From a virus, in the IMG/VR virus record IMGVR_UViG_3300032220_002049, positions 1 to 25,306 of that record: DNA of 25,306 nucleotides; one strand, written 5' to 3'. This document shows, piece after piece, positions 5,800-12,005 of the stretch. The notes under the pieces were generated by a model. That model did no database searches and had not been told where the DNA came from. It was given only the letters and a program-made list of their open reading frames with translations. Within the stretch, counting starts at the first letter, position 1; the number at the start of each line of letters is the position of its first letter. A program made the translations under genes and the position numbers.

Positions 5800-6254
5800 A
5801 TATCCTCCGTTGAAAAGCTATCAATTTTCCACAATGTTTTTCCGATTAAAAGTAAATATTTACCAAATCTTTCGCCATTTTCCTCTTCTTTATGAAGTAT
5901 CACTGGCTTGCCCCATTGTTCATTTTCATATAGAAATTTAATTTCTTGCCATGTTGGTAGATCGATTGTATACTTGCTTAAAATATCGTTAAGCTTTTCT
6001 GGCAATGTTGTTTTGATCTCTTCGGCGTCTGGCAATGTTGGTGCGGATTCACGTTTAAGTTTTTCTGATTTACCAATCTCTATTATTTTATGAATACCGC
6101 CGCAATTATTACATTTTGCATAGGATGGCTTAAATGATTCATCATCATTTATCACACTAAAAACTATGAATTTATGGAACACTGTTGGCTCAATAAGTTC
6201 AAATTGTTTCAAAATGCAGTTGCATTCAATAAGATGTTTAATGCAGGTAGGCAT
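5796..6254 (-). CDS. Hypothetical protein with four-cysteine zinc-binding motif
   Basis: This 152-residue protein has Cys11 and Cys13 (ECNC) near the N-terminus and Cys48/Cys51 followed by His55 (KCNNCGGIH), which together would form one zinc ribbon; Cys4 is an extra nearby cysteine. Between them is a hydrophobic strand pair (FHKFIVFSVIND). The C-terminal half contains LPTWQEIKFLYENEQWGKP and a strand-rich end. I recall similar small proteins from T4-like marine phages, where they have no assigned function, but I cannot verify this. Only a weak ribosome site (GGTGAT) precedes the start. It is coupled to the downstream gene by a four-base overlap. A structural zinc site is likely; a nucleic-acid role is only possible. 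Confidence 0.65.
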   Translation of the reverse strand: MPTCIKHLIECNCILKQFELIEPTVFHKFIVFSVINDDESFKPSYAKCNNCGGIHKIIEIGKSEKLKRESAPTLPDAEEIKTTLPEKLNDILSKYTIDLPTWQEIKFLYENEQWGKPVILHKEEENGERFGKYLLLIGKTLWKIDSFSTEDI

Positions 6255-6308
6255 GAGATATCACCGTTGATAAAAGAAAAACAATAGATAAAAAACCAAA
6301 AAAGGTTC

Positions 6309-6707
6309 TTAGAGTGAAAAAGAAACTGGTTTTCTTTTTTTTGATGTTGTGGCGGTTGTTGCTGGTGCCGTTTGAACTGATGGCTGTGCCGCTTGAACTG
6401 TAGTAGTCACTGGAACCTTTCCGCCAACGGCTTTTGGGCTTACTGTAGGGCTTGAATCACCAGTGTAGCCATCGAGTTCTTTTTTGATATTTGAATGAAA
6501 AGTATCAATTTGAGTCATTTCCAATTCAGTAATAACGACTTGCATCGTTTTAAGTAGATGAGTTAGAACATCTAAATCAATTGGAAGATTGTTTCTACGA
6601 ACATATACTTGTAGTTTATCAAAGGCTCCTTCTGAAATTCCTTGAACCAGTCGATGTACTTCACGTTCAATTTTTGTATCTAGCTGAACTCTGTTTTGAT
6701 CACTCAT
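6309..6707 (-). CDS. Hypothetical protein with helical head and Pro/Thr/Ala tail
   Basis: This 132-residue protein has no recognised family. AGAGG lies upstream of the ATG at 6707. Residues about 8-78 form a helical domain (VHRLVQGISEGAFDKLQVYV, LDVLTHLLKTMQVVITELEM). Residues about 84-122 are a flexible linker rich in Pro, Thr, Ala and Val, and the protein ends with a short basic and hydrophobic tip (SKKRKPVSFSL). A folded head, disordered linker and conserved-looking tip suggests a protein that docks a partner through its C-terminus, but the partner is unknown. It stands alone in its frame with gaps of about 55 bases on both sides. Confidence 0.6.
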   Translation of the reverse strand: MSDQNRVQLDTKIEREVHRLVQGISEGAFDKLQVYVRRNNLPIDLDVLTHLLKTMQVVITELEMTQIDTFHSNIKKELDGYTGDSSPTVSPKAVGGKVPVTTTVQAAQPSVQTAPATTATTSKKRKPVSFSL

Positions 6708-6762
6708 TATATTACCTCTATTGAATTTATTATTTTAGAAAAATAATAAATGTATTGTATTT

Positions 6763-7245
6763 TCAGCCTTTGCTATGTTTATTTGCTATACCGCTAGCCA
6801 CAAAGCTCCAAGGTTTTATATAACACTCAAAGCCAGAAGCCGTAACATATCCCTTTAGCTGATCAGAAAACATTGACGTAAGCTCTCCAGCCTCTGGAGG
6901 TGATGCGTCTACATGTATCAATGGAATTAATCCTGTAGTTTCCTGAATTTGATTACTGAGTTCAATAGCAATACTAGTTTCGTGAAACATTCTTGCCTTG
7001 ACCCTGTTAGGATAGTTGCCTTTAAACTCCTTCTTATGCTGTTCTGTGGTCGTGTAATAGTAAAAACCACCTCTCCCCGGTTTATACAAACAGGCGACCG
7101 CAATGAAGCGATAAACGTGTTTGTGAAGGTGTGAATCTACACCCACGATAAGTTGTTTTTCTTTATCCGTTAAAGACTCAGAAATCCATTTATATAGTTC
7201 GCCTTCTTCAACCGCATTGCCATCGGCATCTTTCCAAATTCTCAT
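6763..7245 (-). CDS. RNase H-like protein, YkuK/DUF458 family
   Basis: This 160-residue protein matches the layout of the DUF458 (YkuK) RNase H-like family: first strand with the acidic residue Asp37 (IVGVDSHLHKHVYRFIAVAC), a glycine-rich turn (KPGRGGFYYY), Glu89 on a helix (RMFHETSIAIELS), Asp113 on a later strand (LIHVDASPPEAG), and the C-terminal KPWSFVASGIANKHSKG. The family usually has an Asp where this protein has Asn155 (..ANKHS), which might alter metal binding. The fold suggests metal-dependent cleavage of nucleic acid, but the natural substrate of the family is not established. Homologues are known in bacteria and phages. The length is that of the complete domain. The start is the ATG at 7245, with a weak AAAGG upstream. 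Confidence 0.8.
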   Translation of the reverse strand: MRIWKDADGNAVEEGELYKWISESLTDKEKQLIVGVDSHLHKHVYRFIAVACLYKPGRGGFYYYTTTEQHKKEFKGNYPNRVKARMFHETSIAIELSNQIQETTGLIPLIHVDASPPEAGELTSMFSDQLKGYVTASGFECYIKPWSFVASGIANKHSKG

Positions 7246-7352
7246 TTTTAGCCTTTAAGGTTATATTAGATTGGTTTTTGTCAAATGACAATTTTTACGA
7301 ATAGCAAGTTTAAATTTTACAAAGTGCTTGAGATAATTGACTCAGGATTATA

Positions 7353-8243
7353 TTATTTTTTATATTTTCTTTGACAGGCTTTACAATGCGCTCTTTTACC
7401 ATCCTTAGTTCCTGTTTTTTTATTAAAAAGAGATAACGATTTCTCTTCTTTGCACTGTGAACATTGTTTGGTGTTAGAATCTAAGGCTACTTCAAGCATA
7501 GGATCATCTACTCGTTTCCAACCTTTGTGAGTTTTTCTTTCACCAGACAAAAGAAATCTTAAACCAGCCACTGATAAACCATGAGTTTTTGCGAAATCTG
7601 TCAATCCTATAATTTTTTCATATATTTTGCCGATTGGAGATATTAATCTTACCTCATATATTGCTTTGCGTTTGTCGATCCATTGCCTTGGCATTTTTTT
7701 ACCATAGTGCCAATGCTTTATACCGATTCTGCCTTCGCTTATTTTTTTCTTGGTTTGATCAGAATGTTTTTTGCCTTTTAAACCGTAATTTGGATTATTT
7801 TTTGCATTTTCAATTATTTTTGCCTTGTGCTCATCCGATAATATTTTTCCTAAATTTGATTGACTTATTTTAAAACGTGTTTCTTCACTCTTAGAATAAT
7901 TACCGCCACACTCTAAGTCCATGTTATACAGATTAAATCCATTAGTTGCGTAAAAATGTAACCAATAAAGTTCTCTTTTGTTTCTATCCTGCTGTGTTGA
8001 ATTCGGTAAAATCTCCAAAATCCTAAACTCCAGAAAATCATCGTGGCCAAGTTCTTTTTTACATTTATTGTAATCGGCTAACAAGAATCTATTACCGTGC
8101 CTGCCTCGGATAAGTGAATTCTTATGCCCAGCCCATCTGCTTTTCGGCTTAACGGTTTGGCCAATGTAACTTCTTTGAGAATGTAGGTTTTTTATCTCAT
8201 AAATTGAAGGTATTTTTGATGAGTTTTCATATAAAAAAATCAT
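7353..8243 (-). CDS. GIY-YIG homing endonuclease with C-terminal zinc finger
   Basis: This 296-residue protein has an N-terminal GIY-YIG domain: SIYEIKN (Ser in place of the first Gly), SYIGQT, Arg/His (SRWAGHK), GRHGNRFLLADYNKC, Glu of RELYWLHFY and Asn of FNLYNMD. The middle carries NUMOD3-type repeats (GKILSDEHKAK, GKKHSDQTKKKISE) and one KGW-ending DNA-recognition module (LTDFAKTHGLSVAGLRFLLSG..HKGW). The last 40 residues form a CxxC..CxxC finger (CSQCKEEKSLSLF..HCKAC), a unit usually seen in phage HNH proteins and present at the start of the 14725-15669 gene here. It lies 24 bases after the YkgJ-like gene, has no ribosome site, and probably depends on readthrough transcription. The Ser for Gly change may or may not affect cutting. 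Confidence 0.85.
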   Translation of the reverse strand: MIFLYENSSKIPSIYEIKNLHSQRSYIGQTVKPKSRWAGHKNSLIRGRHGNRFLLADYNKCKKELGHDDFLEFRILEILPNSTQQDRNKRELYWLHFYATNGFNLYNMDLECGGNYSKSEETRFKISQSNLGKILSDEHKAKIIENAKNNPNYGLKGKKHSDQTKKKISEGRIGIKHWHYGKKMPRQWIDKRKAIYEVRLISPIGKIYEKIIGLTDFAKTHGLSVAGLRFLLSGERKTHKGWKRVDDPMLEVALDSNTKQCSQCKEEKSLSLFNKKTGTKDGKRAHCKACQRKYKK

Positions 8244-8266
8244 AATTGTTTTTTTAATATTTTTAA

Positions 8267-8965
8267 TTATCTAAGTTTCTGCCAAGTGTTTGGTTTTTGT
8301 TTTGTTTCTACTAAGAAATTTGTTGTAATATAATTGCATAGATATTTTCTACACATGGGTGGCCTTTGGGCATAGATGCTGCATTTATAAGTTAAAGGGT
8401 TCATAAATTTACATGCGTATCTGGGGCCTAGCACTTGGAATCTAAGAATTGGATAAGCATCTTCTTGCTGAAAGATATTGTTGTTGCCTGTTTCTTTGAA
8501 CAATGTTTCTCCTATAATTTTACCTTCTTCGTAGTCTATTACTATATCTTGGCGAGAAAAATTTATACCTTTTTTTCTAAACCATTTTACGATATCTTCT
8601 ACCCAGTGTTCGCCTTTTTCTTTATCGATTGGCCCAAGAACGTGTTCTAGATCATATGGATCTAATTGACAGCAACCACCTTTAACTCCTTCGTGTCCGC
8701 AACAATTACCAAGACATGTTTCTAATGCGACCTCATCTGTAAATTTTCTTCGTTCTGATAATGGTTTTGGTGGCCATTCTTCTGGTTTATTTAAATTTAA
8801 AATAGGTAAATAATATCTGTCGTTTGGGGTTTTTTCAACGTGCTCATTTTTTTCATCAGTATTTTTTATTTTCTTATTAGATGAGCTGTTACTGGAATGA
8901 TTTGTTGTTTTGTCTAGGGCAATTAATTCTTCGATGCTAATTGTTTTATTTTGTTTTATATCCAT
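8267..8965 (-). CDS. YkgJ-like cysteine-cluster (zinc/iron-chelating) protein
   Basis: This 232-residue protein belongs by pattern to the YkgJ/CxxCxxCC family. The first cluster has Cys84, Cys88, Cys89, Cys98 and Cys99 (ETCLGNCC, GGCCQLDPYDLEHVLG). The second has Cys185, Cys195, Cys205 and Cys210 with the signature C.IYAQRPPMCRKYLC. The family is thought to bind metal ions, and its biochemical role is unknown. An additional N-terminal segment of about 75 residues is low-complexity (Ser/Asn/Lys-rich) and then Pro-rich, and looks disordered. The gene is read leftwards from a divergent intergenic region (8966-9051), with the next homing gene just downstream. The metal-binding assignment is quite safe; function is not known. 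Confidence 0.75.
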   Translation of the reverse strand: MDIKQNKTISIEELIALDKTTNHSSNSSSNKKIKNTDEKNEHVEKTPNDRYYLPILNLNKPEEWPPKPLSERRKFTDEVALETCLGNCCGHEGVKGGCCQLDPYDLEHVLGPIDKEKGEHWVEDIVKWFRKKGINFSRQDIVIDYEEGKIIGETLFKETGNNNIFQQEDAYPILRFQVLGPRYACKFMNPLTYKCSIYAQRPPMCRKYLCNYITTNFLVETKQKPNTWQKLR

Positions 8966-9051
8966 ATCACAGTAGTATACGATAATTTTTAGAAATTTAA
9001 ATTCTTTTACTGATAGATTGCTATTTATGGATCAAACGGAGCAACGTATAT

Positions 9052-9648
9052 ATGAGCAATTTACAGGAGTTATATAAAAAATTTCAAGGAAATCGTCTTT
9101 TAGAAGCAAGAACAACACTACTAGAAAAAGGTGTTTATCCATTTGAAATATTTTTAAAAGAGCACGCAGAGACAATTCACGCTAGTGAACAAATTGTTAA
9201 ATTAGAGGAAGTAGCTAGTCTTTACAAAAATCATGTACCAACTTTATACATGTTTGTAAAACAAAGCACAGATGTTTTACTGGAATCTAACATCCAGGCC
9301 CAGTCAGTTAAATCTTCCATGACAAATTACGCATTCATTTGTGAATCTATTGGAACTTGCGTAAAACAAGCTGCTGTTATGTTTAAAGAAAAACATGATA
9401 ATCAAAAAACAATTCATAGCATTTATGGTAAAAACGCTGTAGATCTTTTGGAATTTTGCTTTAAAAAATCTAAAGCCTATAAATTGCTCGAAGGTAATGC
9501 AGATCCTGTAATAAGAAATCTTTCACGTGAGCTTTCTGGATTGAGTATTGAAAATCTAAATAACCTTTGCGAGTCCGTTCCTGCAATGAAACTTTACGTT
9601 TCAAATTCAACCCATAAAGAGCTAGCTATTTCTTTGCTAGTAAGCTGA
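9052..9648 (+). CDS. Hypothetical helical protein
   Basis: This 198-residue protein has no recognised family. It appears all-helical: repeated 20-25 residue amphipathic stretches with Leu/Ile/Val spacing, no signal peptide, no membrane segment, and scattered cysteines. ATG at 9052 follows a TATTTATG-containing leader (9022-9029) with only a weak GGAG-like site (ACGGAGCAACG) 5-10 bases upstream. It converges with the GroEL-like gene, and their 3' ends overlap by 12 bases. It is divergent from the YkgJ-like gene. A structural or assembly role is possible given the adjacent chaperonin-like gene, but this is speculation. Confidence 0.6.
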   Translation: MSNLQELYKKFQGNRLLEARTTLLEKGVYPFEIFLKEHAETIHASEQIVKLEEVASLYKNHVPTLYMFVKQSTDVLLESNIQAQSVKSSMTNYAFICESIGTCVKQAAVMFKEKHDNQKTIHSIYGKNAVDLLEFCFKKSKAYKLLEGNADPVIRNLSRELSGLSIENLNNLCESVPAMKLYVSNSTHKELAISLLVS

Positions 9649-11016
9649 TTCATCCTCTAAGATCGCACCAGATGCAGTAAAGTATGATGCTGCCATATTG
9701 GCAGCGAAGTTACTTGCAAGATACAATGATATGCTTGATATATTAATCGATGCACTTCCATGGGTCATGGACTGATGTGTTTTTTTCCATTCTGGATTTA
9801 ATTTATTGATATTTATTTTTTCTGGTTGGCAAAAACCATAAGTGTATATTGATCTACATGCTCTTATCGCATTATCAATTTTTCCTTTAAATTTATTTGC
9901 GTCTTTTTTTGCTATGCTTATTTTCACTATGTGAGCAAGTAAATTCTGAATTCTTTTCGTTGTCAAATCAGATAAATCACTTATTGAAGTATTTTCTTCT
10001 TGAGATTTACGACGAACTTGTAGATATTGTAAATGACCTAAAACATTTGATCTTGTTTTATTATTATGGATAGTGATAACATCATTAGTTAAGGATATTT
10101 TTTCCACTGTCGGTAGCGAATCATAATTTACAAATGTAAGCATTTCGCCTTTCAGAGAGCTAACGATATCACATCCACTAACAACTGCCATGTCGTTCAG
10201 TAGGTTTAGCGCCTCTAAGGATTGCTCAAGCCTTACTGGCATTATATCAAAATTTCCCCTTGTATTATTTGAATGTAAAGTTGCAATAATCTCTTCTGAG
10301 AATCCTTGTGCAATAATAAGTAAAGGAATTTTTGTTTCGAATGATTTCGATAAAATTTTATCTAGTTCCGATACTTTATCGACAAGCCCATCTACTAATA
10401 AAATTTTTAAATTTGAACGTGTCCACGTGCCAAAAGAAGGCATAAATCCTTTAAATGGATTTATTTTAAAATTATATCCAAATTGCAAATCAATTATTGT
10501 ATTCGGTAATTCATGCTCTTCGACTACTATATTTCCTTCAATACCCGCTAGATTAGTTGCCTCTTTAACAATACTTGATATTATTTTATCTTGAGTTATT
10601 GAATCGATTAGGTTTTCAATTTCTAAAGCGGAAGCAGGCTTGCATACCTTTAATATCTCCAGAAGATACTTCTGCCCTTCTATTTGGTTATCTTCCACCA
10701 ATCCAGAATATGTTATATTTTCTTTTTTTGAATATTCTTTAGCAAAACTCAAGAAAGCTTTTAAGAAATAAAAACTAGATCCTTGACATTTGATTTCCAG
10801 CTGAAAACAAGTATTAAGTAATTCATTAAATAAAATTTTCTCAGCTTTGTCTTTTCCTGTCATGAGGCTAGCAATGAGCTGGTACGAATTTTTCTGTAAA
10901 TAATTATTCTCGCTACTTATGGCTAATTGGACTTTATCTAGGTTCTGCTCAAGATTTTCCAAGCTTTTGATAAATTTTTTTTCTACGCTATTTTTATCGA
11001 TAAAATCGTTATACAT
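9637..11016 (-). CDS. Divergent GroEL-like protein, probable pseudo-chaperonin
   Basis: This 459-residue protein (GroEL is about 548) shows clear similarity to group I chaperonins. Residues about 143-185 match the intermediate-domain region (KEATNLAGIEGNIVVEE, LQFGYNFKINPF). Residues 204-300 match the apical domain (KILLVDG..VSELDKIL, KIPLLIIAQGFSEEIIATL, NNTRGNFDIMPVR, LNDMAVVSGCDIVSS). Residues about 354-395 match the helix pair containing GroEL Asp398 (KIDNAIRACRS), and the last 35 match the C-terminal equatorial helix. By eye alignment, the ATP loop GDGTTT is replaced by CQGSSF (about 77-82), GroEL Asp398 corresponds to Asn382, and the GGG motif after it is missing. ATP hydrolysis therefore looks lost. 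It may modify host GroEL rings or act as an ATP-independent folding scaffold for a virion protein. Phage chaperonins are known (Pseudomonas phage EL); this one is more reduced. Confidence 0.82.
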   Translation of the reverse strand: MYNDFIDKNSVEKKFIKSLENLEQNLDKVQLAISSENNYLQKNSYQLIASLMTGKDKAEKILFNELLNTCFQLEIKCQGSSFYFLKAFLSFAKEYSKKENITYSGLVEDNQIEGQKYLLEILKVCKPASALEIENLIDSITQDKIISSIVKEATNLAGIEGNIVVEEHELPNTIIDLQFGYNFKINPFKGFMPSFGTWTRSNLKILLVDGLVDKVSELDKILSKSFETKIPLLIIAQGFSEEIIATLHSNNTRGNFDIMPVRLEQSLEALNLLNDMAVVSGCDIVSSLKGEMLTFVNYDSLPTVEKISLTNDVITIHNNKTRSNVLGHLQYLQVRRKSQEENTSISDLSDLTTKRIQNLLAHIVKISIAKKDANKFKGKIDNAIRACRSIYTYGFCQPEKININKLNPEWKKTHQSMTHGSASINISSISLYLASNFAANMAASYFTASGAILEDESAY

Positions 11017-11041
11017 TTTATGAAACCCTTTTGTTTTTATA

Positions 11042-11049
11042 TATTTATA
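11042..11049. promoter_or_regulatory. TATAAATA/TATTTATA box in divergent region
   Basis: Between the divergent GroEL-like gene (start 11016, minus) and the coiled-coil gene (start 11066, plus) lies an octamer that reads TATAAATA on the minus strand, identical to the T4 late promoter box, about 25 bases before the GroEL-like start. On the plus strand it reads TATTTATA, the element seen before other plus-strand genes. Either reading is possible. Confidence 0.3.
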
Positions 11050-11065
11050 TCAGTGAGGTGAAGTA

Positions 11066-11521
11066 ATGGCTAATAGTAGTGATAGGGAATTATTAGAAAT
11101 AATAGCAAAAAAGCTAGCTGACTCTAAAGCTTTAAATGGCGGGTTTGATAAACTTTGCCTTATGATTGAGCACATCCAGGAAAAACAAAATGAATCTGGT
11201 GTTAAATTAGATAAAGTATCAGAAGCTCTTTATGATCCTGATAATGGTTTGTTTTCTAGGGTCAGGGATATCGAGCAAAAGATTGATGGCAATATGAATG
11301 AAATTGAAAAAAAAATTGAAATTGTGCCAGATGTAAAAACTGATATCCATGATTTAAAAAAATTCCAAAAAACAATCCAAGAGATTTGCGGTAATCAATT
11401 AAATGAACTATCAGAGTTAGTAAAATTACGCAAAAATCTATCAACAATATACTGGGGATTTGCCGCTACAATTATCCTCGGAATAGGAAAATTGCTTTTT
11501 GACCTATCAAAACACCAATAA
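11066..11521 (+). CDS. Coiled-coil protein with C-terminal membrane segment
   Basis: This 151-residue protein begins at an ATG preceded by GAGGTG. Residues about 5-120 are predominantly heptad-like coiled coil (KLDKVSEALYDPDNGLFSRV, IEQKIDGNMNEIEKKIEIV, LNELSELVKLRKN), and residues about 127-145 (STIYWGFAATIILGIGKLL) form a single membrane helix followed by a short polar end. An N-terminal coiled coil with a C-terminal anchor is common in phage accessory membrane proteins (haemolysin XhlA-like and related); the motif LYDPDNGLFSRVR reminds me of such proteins. It may take part in lysis or in membrane-associated entry. It stands 78 bases before the Hc1-like gene in the same direction. Confidence 0.6.
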   Translation: MANSSDRELLEIIAKKLADSKALNGGFDKLCLMIEHIQEKQNESGVKLDKVSEALYDPDNGLFSRVRDIEQKIDGNMNEIEKKIEIVPDVKTDIHDLKKFQKTIQEICGNQLNELSELVKLRKNLSTIYWGFAATIILGIGKLLFDLSKHQ

Positions 11522-11599
11522 TAGCCATAAACCATTATACATACATTACTTTGTCTTTATTATATAAATTAAACCACTTAGGAATAAGGAGTAATAGAA

Positions 11600-11893
11600 A
11601 TGAGTGATACAAGAATGGTATTAGATGTTTGGTCAGAATTTAAATTGGTAGTTGAATCCCTTGAAGGCGATGTGCATAAGAATGCAACAAAAGGCAATCT
11701 TTCAGCCGGTGTTCGTGTTCGTAAAACTGTCCGTAAACTCCGTGCTCTTGGCGCAGAACTAATCAAGGCAACACTCGAAGCCCGTGAAGAAGTAAAAGCA
11801 GCTACCCAAGCAGCCCCAGCCAAAGAACCAGTAGTTAAACCATCTGTCTCGGCAGAAAAAACGGCAAAAAAGAAGAGCAAAGCAAAAGGCTGA
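11600..11893 (+). CDS. Histone H1/Hc1-like nucleoid protein
   Basis: This 97-residue protein resembles the Hc1 (histone H1-like) family of bacteria. A helical core at about 9-60 shows the family pattern: F..L...V..LEGDVHK...KGN..AG.RVRKTVRKLRALGAE. A low-complexity tail rich in Ala, Pro and Lys ends in TAKKKSKAKG. The tail would bind DNA non-specifically, as in eukaryotic H1. Hc1 in chlamydiae condenses the chromosome. In a phage it could compact phage DNA, shield it, or act on the host nucleoid. A good AAGGAG precedes the ATG, and a strong terminator follows within 31 bases, so it is probably well expressed and monocistronic or the end of its unit. Confidence 0.75.
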   Translation: MSDTRMVLDVWSEFKLVVESLEGDVHKNATKGNLSAGVRVRKTVRKLRALGAELIKATLEAREEVKAATQAAPAKEPVVKPSVSAEKTAKKKSKAKG

Positions 11894-11923
11894 GTTTTTT
11901 ATAAAAGATAAAATTTTCTTAAC

Positions 11924-11956
11924 ACAAAGGGCAGCAAAACTGCCCTTTGTTATTTT
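11924..11956 (+). terminator. Strong rho-independent terminator
   Basis: ACAAAGGGCAG (11924-11934) pairs perfectly with CTGCCCTTTGT (11940-11950) around a CAAAA loop, followed by TATTTT. This ends the Hc1-like transcription unit and separates it from phoH. Confidence 0.88.
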
Positions 11957-11967
11957 ACGAATATAGT

Positions 11968-11975
11968 TATTTATA
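11968..11975 (+). promoter_or_regulatory. TATTTATA motif upstream of phoH
   Basis: The octamer lies in ATAGTTATTTATAAC between the terminator and the phoH start (12006). Because a strong terminator precedes it, phoH needs its own promoter, and this motif is the most visible candidate. Spacing to the ATG is about 30 bases. There is no convincing sigma70 pair in this gap. Confidence 0.35.
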
Positions 11976-12005
11976 ACCCGTACAAAGGGACAAAAAAAGG
12001 TTTCA

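Noticed and set aside
6290-6308. Possible minus-strand terminator after the 6309-6707 gene
   Set aside because: The stem is only about four base pairs (AACC/GGTT) within A- and T-runs; too weak to call.
10190-10594. 134-codon plus-strand open frame inside the chaperonin-like gene
   Set aside because: It lies entirely opposite a gene with clear homology, lacks a ribosome site, and its composition is that of an antisense frame.
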